Origin: an uncultured Pirellulaceae bacterium
GTDB taxonomy: Bacteria > Planctomycetota > Planctomycetia > Pirellulales > Pirellulaceae
Direction: 5' to 3'
Assembly: GCA_937967505.1 (NCBI GenBank)
Contig: CALCJM010000033.1
Location: 1-64,000, forward strand
DNA: 64,000 nucleotides
Positions 20,127 to 29,240 of this stretch are shown piece by piece; position 1 is the first letter of the stretch, and every line of letters begins with the position of its first letter. The notes beneath the pieces were generated by a model. That model ran no database searches, was not told the origin of the DNA, and was given only the letters and a program-made list of their open reading frames with translations. A program made the position numbers and the translations under genes.

Positions 20127-20441
20127 ATGATCAAACCTGTCAACCGCCACAGCCTTTCTTCCTCACAACCTCGTCGCGGTCTGCAAAAGATTTCCGAGGT
20201 CATTCCCCGGCTGATCCAGCAGTATCAACTGCAAGCCGAAATCACGCGCGAGCGTCAGGAAGAAGCCGAAGCAAAACAGGCGGCCATGATGGATGCCGCG
20301 ATGATACGGCAAGCCAAGGCTGCCCTGTTTGAGGACGAGGCAGAAGTCTGGGAGCAGGAGCCGATCCGGTTACCGGCGATCGCTGGCGAACCGCCTACCG
20401 ATTCCTCGGCTACCGGTGTCCAACAATTCTTCGGCTGGTAA
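20127..20441 (+). CDS. Small coiled-coil hypothetical protein
   Basis: 104 residues from the ATG at 20127, which has AGGAAA about eight bases upstream; a TTG-started frame from 20088 is possible but has no ribosome site. Residues ~20-70 are strongly charged and helical, rich in Glu, Gln, Ala and Arg, and predicted to be a coiled coil ('ITRERQEEAEAKQAAMMDAA'). No Cys, no membrane segment, no known domain. It is divergent from the ExbB operon. A palindromic ~100-bp repeat starts 41 bases after its stop. Confidence 0.6.
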   Translation: MIKPVNRHSLSSSQPRRGLQKISEVIPRLIQQYQLQAEITRERQEEAEAKQAAMMDAAMIRQAKAALFEDEAEVWEQEPIRLPAIAGEPPTDSSATGVQQFFGW

Positions 20442-20481
20442 ATTCTCGTACCGCACCAGACGAAAGGTGACACCAAGACAA

Positions 20482-20577
20482 TGGGCAGTTAGGAATTTAC
20501 CATCCGTTGGCGACGCTGCCAGCGTCGGAGCGCAGCTGGCAGCATCGCCAACGGTAAGCTTCCAACTGCCAATCGCC
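20482..20577 (+). repeat. Palindromic interspersed element, copy 1 of 4
   Basis: Core CCGTTGGCGACGCTGCCAGC pairs with GCTGGCAGCATCGCCAACGG across a short GC-rich loop. Outer arms GGGCAGTTAGG and CAACTGCCAATCGCC are also complementary, though the far-left end is degraded. About 90% identical to copies at 57703 and 63837 and in the same orientation. It lies between two convergent genes. Confidence 0.9.
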
Positions 20578-20685
20578 CAAATGAAGCAATCGCCCCGGGT
20601 TGCACCGTGCCCCCCCGAGGAATGGTTCGTTGACCGCGTCCACACTTTAAAGAAATCTGCTGTGTGGAGGCACGCGGCATGGGGC

Positions 20686-22197
20686 CTACTTTGGAGCAGG
20701 TAGTCCGCCGCTGGATTGAGCATTCCTCTGCAACAACTTTTTGGCTTCGGAGCGGAACAGAAACAGGCCTTTGGCTTTGACGATATTTTCCAGAATTGCC
20801 TGTGCCTGATCTTTCTGCCCGGTCTCCGACAGCAGATAGCAAATGATAAAAGTTACTTCCGCATTCAGGTTCGGCTGTTTGACTACCTTGGACAGAATCG
20901 TCTTGGCCGCATCCATCTGCCCGGACTTCATCAACACGTAGGCCAACGAACTCACAGCAACCACATTACCGGATTTGGCTTGAGCGATCTGGCGAGCCAA
21001 ATTGACGGCCGTATCCTGCTTCTCTTTCTTGGGACTATGCGCCAATGACAACGCGTACAGATTGGCGTAATCAAAATTGACCGGATTATCAGCCGCCAAT
21101 CGCTTGAAATGACTTTCCGCCATCGCAAATGCGCCCTGGGCAAACGCCACCTTGCCACGCAGTTCGCGCGAGGCGTTAGTGTCGCCGTTGATTTCCTCGA
21201 GGGCCTTGATCGCTATTAGTGTTGCCGGAAAGTCCTCCTGGTTGATCGACCACTGTGCCAACGCGTACTGAATTTTCCCGTCACCCGCGCGCTCACCGGC
21301 GGTGCGTTTCAACAGTGTGCCGGCTTCTTGGGCTTTTCCTTTGCGCTGCAACCAAGACGCCAACGTGACTTCGGCGGGTTGCGCGTCTTCGCCTTTCCGC
21401 TGTTCGTCCAGTTGCCGAAGAAACCCGAGGGCCTGCTCCAGTTCGTTTGACTCGAATGCAACTTCAGCGTTGGCGACCAATGTCTGCGGGGTTCCGGGAG
21501 CGATTTTATCCAGTTCAGCCACCGCAGCCCTGGCTTCGTCAATCTTTCCACGCCCCTTGGCCACCTGATACTTAACGTCGTAGTAACGATGCTTGAAGTG
21601 ATCCAGCTGTATTTTGCTGAACGCGTTATTGCTGTTCTGGACCGTCATCAACGCCTTGTCCGCAAGTGCATCGGCGTCTGTGATTCGGTTTTGGCCCAGC
21701 GCCAAACGGGCAAACGAAAAATAAATATCCGGGTAGTCGCCGTCAGAAATCGCTGCCGCCTCTAGGAGTCGTTTCCCCGAATTGTTGTCACCAACGGCAT
21801 AAGCCATCGCCGCCAACAGCAGTTCCTTCGGAGGTACGCGTTGATCTGCGGATCGGAGTTTTTCCAGCGCGCTTTGTGCCTCTTTCAGTTTCCGGTTGGA
21901 AAACATGGCCACGACATCCTTCAGTGATGTCTCCAATGGCGAACTGGGTTCGACCTCGCCGGGGATCATTTGCTTAAGTTCCTTCAGCAAATTCGTGCGG
22001 GCCTTTTGGGCGGCATCGTTGTCCTGCCCGCCGCTGGTGGATTGTGCGGCGGCCGTTGAGGCCTGCCCGGGAGGGGTTTGAGAAAAACAGACATCGGACG
22101 TTGCGGCTACGGCTCCCACAAATCCGAGGGTTGCCATCAAAAGCCAACCCGAAATCGACCGTGAGAATGACCAGATTTTATAGAATTGAAAAGACAA
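20686..22197 (-). CDS. Secreted TPR protein
   Basis: 503 residues. Signal peptide near 15-40 ('WLLMATLGFVGAVAATSDVC'), then a Gln/Ser/Ala-rich linker, then an array of about ten TPR-like helical pairs, e.g. 'YAVGDNNSGKRLLEAAAISD', 'ALGQNRITDADALADKALM' and 'LMKSGQMDAAKTILSKVVKQ'. TPR arrays are protein-binding scaffolds; partner unknown. Located 56 bases upstream of nothing obvious on its own strand except metF, which is transcribed in the same direction and could head the same transcript. Confidence 0.8.
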   Translation of the reverse strand: MSFQFYKIWSFSRSISGWLLMATLGFVGAVAATSDVCFSQTPPGQASTAAAQSTSGGQDNDAAQKARTNLLKELKQMIPGEVEPSSPLETSLKDVVAMFSNRKLKEAQSALEKLRSADQRVPPKELLLAAMAYAVGDNNSGKRLLEAAAISDGDYPDIYFSFARLALGQNRITDADALADKALMTVQNSNNAFSKIQLDHFKHRYYDVKYQVAKGRGKIDEARAAVAELDKIAPGTPQTLVANAEVAFESNELEQALGFLRQLDEQRKGEDAQPAEVTLASWLQRKGKAQEAGTLLKRTAGERAGDGKIQYALAQWSINQEDFPATLIAIKALEEINGDTNASRELRGKVAFAQGAFAMAESHFKRLAADNPVNFDYANLYALSLAHSPKKEKQDTAVNLARQIAQAKSGNVVAVSSLAYVLMKSGQMDAAKTILSKVVKQPNLNAEVTFIICYLLSETGQKDQAQAILENIVKAKGLFLFRSEAKKLLQRNAQSSGGLPAPK

Positions 22198-22253
22198 ATG
22201 ACTGCTCCTGTAAGCGTTCGTTGATGCGGCGATGATTGGAAAAACAGACGGAT

Positions 22254-23129
22254 TCAGGACACGGTGTTCGTATTCAATGCGTCAAGAATATCCGTCGTGG
22301 CTCTGGATTTATTTAACACGTAGAAATGAATTCCCTCGACACCGCGACTGATCAGATCACCTGTTTGTTCGACCGCCAATTCAATGCCTGCCTTGTACTG
22401 GTCTTCCACCAGATCGCTGGAGGATAGTGCATCAGAGAATTTCTTCGGTAGTTTCGAACCGCACAGCGACGTGATCCGTTCGATCTGTTTGAGGCTGGTG
22501 ACAGGCAGCACCCCCGGGACAATCGGCACGTTGATGTTACGGGCCTGACACTTATCGCGGAAACGATAGAAGTCCTCGTTGTCGTAGAACAGTTGAGTGA
22601 CGATCGCGTCGGAGCCTGCATCGACCTTGCGTTTTAGATTGTCCAGATCTATCTCGGGACTTACGGCATCCTTGTGGGTCTCGGGGTATCCGGCAACCAG
22701 CACACCGAAGTGAGCGAACTCTGCCCGAATCAGCTCCACCAATTCGTTGGCGTACTGCAATCCACCTTCGGCTTGGGTGAATTCGGTTTCGCCCTTGGGC
22801 GGATCGCCCCGCAGCGCGACAATGTAATCCACGCCCTGTTCAGTGGCCGTTTGGAGATACTCGCGCAGGTTATCCTTGCTACTGCCGACCAATGTCAGGT
22901 GCGAGGCGACGGGCACGTTGAACTGCCGTTTGACCTTGTCGATGATTTCCAGCGTCTTGCCACGCGTGGATCCGCCTGCGCCGTAGGTACAGGTAATGAA
23001 CTCCGGAGAAAATTTCATCAGCCGTGCAACGTGTTCGTACAGGCTGGTCTCACCCGCTTCCGTTTTTGGAGGAAACAGTTCAAAAGAAATCGTCAGTTTG
23101 TCTTGATTGAAAAAGTCTTTTAGGGACAT
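22254..23129 (-). CDS. metF: 5,10-methylenetetrahydrofolate reductase
   Basis: 291 residues, full length for bacterial MetF, a flavin-dependent TIM barrel that reduces 5,10-methylene-THF to 5-methyl-THF for methionine synthesis. Visible motifs: 'SFELFPPKTEAGE' with the catalytic Glu near the N-terminus, 'FITCTYGAGGSTRGKT', 'HLTLVGSSKDNL', 'ALRGDPPKGE', 'AGYPETHKDAVS', 'QLFYDNEDFYRF' and 'VPGVLPVTSLKQI'. All main FAD- and folate-contact regions are present. Start ATG at 23129. No methionine riboswitch was recognised in the 220 bases upstream. Confidence 0.97.
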   Translation of the reverse strand: MSLKDFFNQDKLTISFELFPPKTEAGETSLYEHVARLMKFSPEFITCTYGAGGSTRGKTLEIIDKVKRQFNVPVASHLTLVGSSKDNLREYLQTATEQGVDYIVALRGDPPKGETEFTQAEGGLQYANELVELIRAEFAHFGVLVAGYPETHKDAVSPEIDLDNLKRKVDAGSDAIVTQLFYDNEDFYRFRDKCQARNINVPIVPGVLPVTSLKQIERITSLCGSKLPKKFSDALSSSDLVEDQYKAGIELAVEQTGDLISRGVEGIHFYVLNKSRATTDILDALNTNTVS

Positions 23130-23348
23130 TGGGTAGAATTCCAGTTAATGGTTGGCCGGGCTGAAGGCTGATTGAGAACTTGATTGAGGGCGACCAAATT
23201 ACGGGCAACAGGACGCGCCACAAACACCCGGCGGGGTTTATTCTAATGAGCGCACCGGCTTTCAACAGGGCGTAGACGTGGCAAACTGGCCACGGAAGTG
23301 AAATTTAACCGGTTGAGCGCCGTCAATCGGTATCACTGACGGGGATTG

Positions 23349-24653
23349 TCAGAACTCCAACTGATCAGCCGTCAGTCCATCGGGACGCTGACCAGCCGTT
23401 TGCGTGAACATGTCACGAATCAATTGGGAATCACAGTCGCGCTGTTCGACATTTCGTCGACCAAACATCCGTCGCTGGGTGGTGACAATGACTTCCGGAG
23501 GCAGCAATCCCATTTGATTGATCGACCGGGCGTAATTGACGAACGAGGGTACATTTGTCGTCGCCATTCCATACACCATGCTTCCCACACCAATCAGTTT
23601 ACCGGTGAAAATGCTGGTGTTGATTGCTGTTTTTGCATAATCACCAATCAGGCAACCCACGAACTGCATTCCAGTGGCAATTTTCTGCTCTTGGGCACCA
23701 AACGCCCGCATGTTGACCGTCCCGTAGGTATTTTTCAAATCACTGTTACAGGTACCCGCACCAAGATTAATCCAACTGCCGACATAACTGTGCCCCAGAA
23801 ACCCATAGTGCTGCTTGTTGCTCCATGGCTCCATAACGACTCCTTCGATCTCCCCACCTATCTTGCAAGTGTGGCCGATCGACACGGCGTCCTTGATTGA
23901 ACTATGTGCGCTGACCTTTGATCCGGGTCCCAGATAAACCGGGCCGCGCAAATAAGTAAACGGACCAATCGAGCAACCATCGTCAATCACCACCGGACCG
24001 CCGCTGCAATCGAACACCGTGCTCTCGGGAATCGATGGCGGTGATTTTTTGGACAGAAAAACTCCATCGGCGAACTGCCGGTAGTCGCCGCTGGTTAAAC
24101 GAAATTCCAGATTCTCGTTGCAACAATCCATGTGCGCCGCCACGATGTGGTGAGGGTCGTCCAACATCATGAAACCCGATTCGGCTTGCCGGATTGGCAA
24201 ATCTGTCACTGCCTGGGATTCAACCAAGCGGGCAGCGAACTGCCCCACCGCTTGGTCTGCCTGATCAGCGGCAGCACATAGCGTACCGGTTTTGATAACC
24301 AGTGCAGCGGTCGCTGCGGTCGCTTCACTCGCAGCCGCAACCGGTGAATCGGGTAACCGATGAGCTTTCACGAAATCATTCAGTAACGCAAAATTGGAAA
24401 ACGTGGGGGCCAACCGGGCGTTGACGATCAGTGTCGTGTCTTCATGGTCATCAATCCCGCATGCCAGTGCCGGGAAATCCAGTGCCACAACTTGAACAAG
24501 AAACGGACGCACATGCGCCGTCAGCGCGCCTTCGATCCGGGTTAGCCAGTCGATCAGACGGTAACTTCCGCAGGTGATCGCCCAGGCGGGACGGGAGGTT
24601 GATGCCGGTGCCAAACGACCAACCCGAGTGTCCTCAACAACAAGAATATTCAT
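23349..24653 (-). CDS. Alternative GlmU family protein (putative UDP-GlcNAc diphosphorylase / acetyltransferase)
   Basis: 434 residues. The N-terminal ~180 residues look like a shortened nucleotidyltransferase region ('GSYRLIDWL', 'TLIVNARLAP'). The C-terminal part is a left-handed beta-helix of hexapeptide repeats ('VVIDDGCSIGPFTYLRGPVY', 'VSIGHTCKIGGEIEG', 'TGKLIGVGSMVYG') with 'GHSYVGSWINLGAGTCNSDL'. This matches the alternative bacterial GlmU family (TIGR03991-like) found in Bacteroidetes and planctomycetes. It probably supplies UDP-GlcNAc or a related activated sugar for envelope polysaccharide. Recognition is by pattern memory, so the exact substrate is uncertain. Confidence 0.82.
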   Translation of the reverse strand: MNILVVEDTRVGRLAPASTSRPAWAITCGSYRLIDWLTRIEGALTAHVRPFLVQVVALDFPALACGIDDHEDTTLIVNARLAPTFSNFALLNDFVKAHRLPDSPVAAASEATAATAALVIKTGTLCAAADQADQAVGQFAARLVESQAVTDLPIRQAESGFMMLDDPHHIVAAHMDCCNENLEFRLTSGDYRQFADGVFLSKKSPPSIPESTVFDCSGGPVVIDDGCSIGPFTYLRGPVYLGPGSKVSAHSSIKDAVSIGHTCKIGGEIEGVVMEPWSNKQHYGFLGHSYVGSWINLGAGTCNSDLKNTYGTVNMRAFGAQEQKIATGMQFVGCLIGDYAKTAINTSIFTGKLIGVGSMVYGMATTNVPSFVNYARSINQMGLLPPEVIVTTQRRMFGRRNVEQRDCDSQLIRDMFTQTAGQRPDGLTADQLEF

Positions 24654-24853
24654 AATCGGATGGTCAACAGATCAACAACAGAACAACAGAAGGTGAAAAC
24701 TTAATTGCAATCACCTACCCCGAAATCGTGCGCCCGCAATCGCGCACCCGCAATCGCGCGGACAACTCTTCGGCAAACCTGAAACATACAGCGTCATGTC
24801 ACCCGGTCATAAGGCGGCCTGCGACATAAAAATCGGGCTTCACAAGTATAAAC

Positions 24854-24890
24854 AAAAAAACAGAGCCAGCCCATTGCTGGACCGACTCTG
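24854..24890 (-). terminator. Rho-independent terminator of the OmpH/Skp gene
   Basis: On the minus strand, CAGAGTCGG and CCAGC pair with GCTGG and CTCTG around a short loop, and the hairpin runs into seven T (the A-run at 24854-24860). It lies 34 bases after the Skp-like gene's stop. Confidence 0.75.
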
Positions 24891-24924
24891 CTTTCTGGAG
24901 ATTATTCTCAATATGCCCGGGGCT

Positions 24925-25530
24925 CTAACGACGGGTCGCTCCGCCGGAATTGGCGGTGGCACTACTCATCTGGTTAATGACCATGCTGGTCAGGTCCAGT
25001 TTTTCCTGGTAGACGATTGCGCGATTGACGCCTTTGATCACTTCACCACGATTGGTCGGATCAACTTCCTGACTGTCGAACCGCAGCACCAACGAAATCC
25101 CATGCTGAGCCGAAAGTGACTTCAGGACGGTTTGCATTTGCTGGTAGGTTTCATAGTAAACGTTGGCTTCTTTGGAGAGCAAATCCATTTCCGCCTGACG
25201 GGCCTGGGTGCGCAGGCCAGCCTGTTTCTGTTCAAGTGCAGCTTCCATCTGGTTGCGTTCGGGCGAACCAACTTCGAACTCATTAAGCCCTAGCGCTTCC
25301 TGCTTGATGGCCTCCTGCTTTTGCTGAATTTGAGCTTTCAATTGGTCGGCTGTCGATTTGATGGACTGCATCTTCGAATCGAAGGCGCGGTTTTCCTTGA
25401 AAACCTTGGCCACATCCAGCACCGCGACGATGCCTGACTTTTCCTGAGCCGACGCACTGTTGGCTAACGGAGCGATAGTTGCGACGGCGACTGCTGCCAT
25501 CAAAAGCGATTTTAAAACTGAAGTTTTCAT
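24925..25530 (-). CDS. Periplasmic chaperone of the OmpH/Skp family
   Basis: 201 residues. Signal peptide 'MKTSVLKSLLMAAVAVATIA' with cleavage after ASA. The start of the mature protein ('GIVAVLDVAKVFKENRAF') is the typical OmpH strand. A long charged coiled coil follows (~45-140, 'IQQKQEAIKQEA', 'EAALEQKQAGLRTQARQAEM'), and the sequence ends with the conserved 'ISLVLRFDSQEVDPTN'. Skp proteins form trimeric jellyfish-shaped holdases for outer membrane proteins; presence here fits the two-membrane envelope of planctomycetes. Not next to bamA or lpxD, its usual neighbours. Confidence 0.9.
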   Translation of the reverse strand: MKTSVLKSLLMAAVAVATIAPLANSASAQEKSGIVAVLDVAKVFKENRAFDSKMQSIKSTADQLKAQIQQKQEAIKQEALGLNEFEVGSPERNQMEAALEQKQAGLRTQARQAEMDLLSKEANVYYETYQQMQTVLKSLSAQHGISLVLRFDSQEVDPTNRGEVIKGVNRAIVYQEKLDLTSMVINQMSSATANSGGATRR

Positions 25531-26186
25531 TACTCGTCCTCCCTGACGGAATCAAATAATTCTCTTTTGCCAACGAAATCGAATCCGTGATGAAGCCGGC
25601 AATGGATATGGGGTTTGACTGGTTGTTTGGTCTTTGCCGTAGGGTTTGGATAACGGCAACAATAAAAATTTGGTTGCAGGACCGGTGCCAATGACGACCC
25701 ATGAACTAAATCATGGCCGTGAGAGATCCTGTTTTCCTGATTCCTTGCCGGAATTTAACCGGAAGCTTTTTTCCGGCTCCGACAGCACACGCTTCCGGAA
25801 CGCAAGTTCGCAAAAACATAGGAACATTTTTCAACTCGCTTTGTAAAGATTACGCCAACAGCTGACAATGCAGATATCTCCTGCCATCAAAAAACGTTCG
25901 CGCATGTGCTAGCATCTTGCACTGGGCAACGGCCACCACTGGCCAAACACGACATCCCAACAAACAGGCTTGCAACGCCCCGATTGAAAGATAGCCGCCA
26001 TTGTTTTTACCTTGGTCAAGGCGGCGGGCACCGGGTAAGCGCACCGCGACAATGACCGGGGAAGCCAATCAGCATATACCGGAACAAGCATTTCTTCTTT
26101 AATAAATGAGCCAGTTTTAAACCATCTCGCATCATCGGAAAAATCTTACGCCAACGCTCGGTTTGGGTAGACTCAGACGCACCTCC
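25531..26186. other. Long divergent intergenic region with no gene
   Basis: About 650 bases between skp (minus) and a membrane protein gene (plus). Open frames are short and overlap on both strands, and none has a start with a ribosome site. No hairpin or repeat was seen. Confidence 0.5.
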
Positions 26187-27704
26187 ATGTTAAACAAGCC
26201 AACAACCACCCCCTCGCCCACGAACGCCGGAGGGGCTTTCCGGCAGCGTTGGGCGACGGGACAGATTGGGAACGAAAACTATCTGTTTCTGCTAATTTGC
26301 ACGCTCGCACAACTGGCGACGATATGGATCACATGGCCATTATGGGAGGTCCGGCAATCGCCGATCAATTTACCATGGATCGCCAGCGCGCCGCAGATCC
26401 CGTTCGGCCTGTTGATGATTGTCAGCCTGATGGGCGTTTTGATTTCCCCCCGAGAATTTGGATTGGGGATCCACCTGGCGGTCTTGGGGACTGCGATCTG
26501 CGCCGACCAATTCCGCTGCCAGCCGCAGGTTCTGTGGGTGGCCGTTTTGATGATCGCCTGTGTCTGGGATCGCACCAAACCGTTTTGCGTCTGGGCACTG
26601 GTAGCGCTGTGGCTGTGGGCGGGCATCCACAAATCGGTTTCTGCGGAGTGGTTTGGTGGAAACACGCTGCAACTGTTGAACCAGGCAGGCATCGCCCCTG
26701 CCATGGACTGGTGCTTTGGGTTTGCCCTGCTGGTCACCGTCAGTGAGCTTGCCCAAGGGATTTGGGCTATCTTACGCCCGCGCGGCGCTGCGATCACCTG
26801 CGTGTTGCTTCATTTTGGAATCGCGGGTTTCATGTTGTACATCCAGTGGAACCTGAGCGTGGTGCCGTGGAACCTGTGCACAGGAATCGTCGGGGCGTGG
26901 CTGATGTCCCGGACGGCCACGCGCAAACACATGCTGGCAGTGCCCGCATTGGCTGCCGGGACCGGCTATCGTTGGCTTGCGCGAAGTGTGATTGCCGCCC
27001 TTTTGATTCTGCCGGCCGGATTTTACACGGGGCACGTCCGACACTGCTTTGCACATGCGTTGTATTCTGGCGGGTTACCGTTGGCCTGTATCTCGAAGTT
27101 AGACGGAACGGTTGAAGAGCTGGAAGGCTGGGACATCGTGCACGTGCCGTTTCCACACGTGCACAGCGCGTTTCTTCAGTACTTTCGCCTGACCGGTGCT
27201 CCCGGGGAAAAACTACACATCCGCGAAATGCTTCCGTGGCTGAGCAGTCGCTACTATCGACTGGACGATCGGGGATTGCCGCGCGAGATTTCACAGCAAG
27301 CATTTTTCGACACAACCGCCACCGGTGACATTTCCGGAATAGCGCTTGACGACCGGGTTGCGATTTTTGAACTGATCAAAAACGGAGCATCCATGAAGCG
27401 ACGAACGGCCGATTCGATGATCTTTGCGATCAGTTTCAAACCGGAGTATTTCAATCCGGGACTGCTGGAACTTGTGTCCGGTCTACCCAATGTCGAAGAG
27501 ATCCAGTTGCAAGGGTGTGATGTTCGGAACGATGATTTGAAAAAGATGGCCGACCTGAAAAAACTGGAGGGCATTGGTTTGAACAAGACACCGATCACGG
27601 TCGCAGGACTGGAGCATCTGGCAAAGCTGAAACGGCTGAACCTGATTGAGTACAAGGGGCAGCTTTATGATTCAATCCGACAAATCATGGCAGCGGGCGA
27701 TTAA
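26187..27704 (+). CDS. Multi-pass membrane protein (HTTM/VKGC-like) with a leucine-rich-repeat-like tail
   Basis: 505 residues from the ATG at 26187; a non-ATG start at 26163 is possible. Residues ~35-300 contain about eight hydrophobic helices ('YLFLLICTLAQLATIWI', 'ICVLLHFGIAGFMLYI'-like segments). The stretch 'WLWAGIHKSVSAEWFGG' resembles the 'AG..K....W..G' signature of HTTM / vitamin-K carboxylase-like membrane proteins. The last ~90 residues form leucine-rich repeats of the planctomycete kind ('DLKKMADLKKLEGIGLNKTP', 'GLEHLAKLKRLNLIEY'). The combination suggests a membrane enzyme with a peptide-binding tail; the HTTM link is inferred from one motif. Confidence 0.7.
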   Translation: MLNKPTTTPSPTNAGGAFRQRWATGQIGNENYLFLLICTLAQLATIWITWPLWEVRQSPINLPWIASAPQIPFGLLMIVSLMGVLISPREFGLGIHLAVLGTAICADQFRCQPQVLWVAVLMIACVWDRTKPFCVWALVALWLWAGIHKSVSAEWFGGNTLQLLNQAGIAPAMDWCFGFALLVTVSELAQGIWAILRPRGAAITCVLLHFGIAGFMLYIQWNLSVVPWNLCTGIVGAWLMSRTATRKHMLAVPALAAGTGYRWLARSVIAALLILPAGFYTGHVRHCFAHALYSGGLPLACISKLDGTVEELEGWDIVHVPFPHVHSAFLQYFRLTGAPGEKLHIREMLPWLSSRYYRLDDRGLPREISQQAFFDTTATGDISGIALDDRVAIFELIKNGASMKRRTADSMIFAISFKPEYFNPGLLELVSGLPNVEEIQLQGCDVRNDDLKKMADLKKLEGIGLNKTPITVAGLEHLAKLKRLNLIEYKGQLYDSIRQIMAAGD

Positions 27705-28018
27705 GTCCGGCAGTGCACATCAGCGGACACCTCGTCTCCGCCGGTGGCACACTGACCGCAGGGCGTTTGTTCTCACAGTGGTATCCCAATTCACCACATT
27801 ATCCCGAAACAGGCAATCTTGCGTGGACGCGGCAAGCACAGGTGTGAACGTTTGAACCACGGAGAGCGCGGAGGTTCACAGAGTGCCGAATTGGTCGTAA
27901 ATCCCCGGCGGGAATCGCTCTAGGTGGAAAAATGATTCGTACCGTATAATGCCGCCTCCGGGACGTGGCACGCACTGGTGCCCGGCAGTTTGAACCAATG
28001 GAAAATGGAGTTTCCACC

Positions 28019-28918
28019 ATGCGCAAGATCGCTGTGATCAATCAAAAAGGGGGCGTTGGCAAAACGACCACCGCCGTTAATCTGAGCGCCGCGCTGGCCG
28101 AACAGGGCAAGCGCGTCTGGTTGATCGATCTTGACCCGCAGGCTCATGCATCGCTGCATCTGGGATTCGGCATGCAGGAGGAATACATGTCCGTCTATGA
28201 TGTGTTGACCGACCAGACCGCACTGGCCGATGTTTGCCACCAGGTTGAGGACAACCTCTGGTTGACGCCCTCGCACATCGATCTGGCCGCCGCAGAAATG
28301 GAACTTTCCGGAGCCGTTGGGCGCGAGATTATTCTGCGCGACAAAATGGCTGATATGCATCAGGATTTTGACTACATCATTTTTGACTGCCCTCCCTCCT
28401 TGGGCGTCCTGACGCTCAACGCGCTGACCACCGCTGACGAAATCTACCTGCCTCTACAGCCACACTTCCTAGCATTGCACGGGTTGAGCAAATTGCTGCG
28501 GACGATTGAACTGGTCGCGCGTCGACTGAACTCGAACTTGCGACTGACCAGTTTAATCTATTGCCTGTTCGACACCGGCACGAGACTGGCCAACGAAATC
28601 GTGGGCGATGTCGAATACTTTTTTGCACAGCATCAGGGAACCAGTTCGATCTGGGCGGAAGTGAACAGCTTCGACACACGCATTCGTCGTAATATTCGAC
28701 TGGCCGAAGCACCAAGTTACGGTCAGTCCATTTTTCAATATGCGGGGGACTCCAATGGTGCTCAAGACTATCGCAGTCTGGCCATGGAAGTCATGAAGCA
28801 GACAGAACAAATATCCGCCCGGCAAGCTGAATCGGCAGAAAATATTGCTGCCGATGCTCATGAGGTGGTTGCCGGTGATGTGGACGACGACCAGCCCTGG
28901 TTGTACCACAGTCGCTAA
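28019..28918 (+). CDS. ParA/MinD-family partitioning ATPase (orphan)
   Basis: 299 residues from the ATG at 28019, which has GGAG upstream and places 'MRKIAVINQKGGVGKTTTAV' at the N-terminus. The deviant Walker A 'KGGVGKTT' (residues 10-17), 'LIDLDPQAHAS' (Walker A') and 'DYIIFDCPPSLGVLTLNAL' (Walker B) are intact. The C-terminal ~35 residues are acidic and outside the fold. ParA proteins pattern DNA or large complexes on the nucleoid. No ParB gene or parS-like site was seen next to it, so it may position another cargo. Confidence 0.93.
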   Translation: MRKIAVINQKGGVGKTTTAVNLSAALAEQGKRVWLIDLDPQAHASLHLGFGMQEEYMSVYDVLTDQTALADVCHQVEDNLWLTPSHIDLAAAEMELSGAVGREIILRDKMADMHQDFDYIIFDCPPSLGVLTLNALTTADEIYLPLQPHFLALHGLSKLLRTIELVARRLNSNLRLTSLIYCLFDTGTRLANEIVGDVEYFFAQHQGTSSIWAEVNSFDTRIRRNIRLAEAPSYGQSIFQYAGDSNGAQDYRSLAMEVMKQTEQISARQAESAENIAADAHEVVAGDVDDDQPWLYHSR

Positions 28919-29240
28919 CCTAGACGAGTTCTTTCTGTGATCGGGTCGGTGTCATCAAGAAGATGCGCGACGCACTCCCGTCGCTGCGCGTCTTTGGCCA
29001 TGGGTGCAGCTCTGTTACGTTGAATTGCAATGAATCTCGTCCGTTTTTTTCGATTCTGGCGAAAAAACGGGTTCGGCGGGCTGGTGACAATGTACGCTTT
29101 TATCAACGGGCGCAATCGCAGGTATTTGGCATATTGCAAGCTGTTGCGTTCACTGAGCTGAATACAATAGGAACTCTTGTTGATCGTTTTCATGATGCCT
29201 TACCAATCACTCCATACATCTTCTCCACGCCGGAACACCC
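28919..29240. other. Intergenic region between parA and a glycosyltransferase gene
   Basis: 322 bases. One hairpin at 29041-29070 with an AT-rich stem is present (listed separately). No gene is supported. Confidence 0.5.
29041..29070. terminator. AT-rich hairpin, possible terminator after parA
   Basis: CCGTTTTTTTCG pairs with CGAAAAAACGG (one extra T) around a 7-base loop. The T and A runs are inside the stem, so in either direction a run of T is transcribed; a bidirectional terminator is possible but not certain. Confidence 0.4.

Noticed and set aside
24728-24762. Short tandem repeat of a GCACCCGCAATCGC-like unit
   Set aside because: Only two to three imperfect units; not enough for an origin, iteron set or CRISPR.
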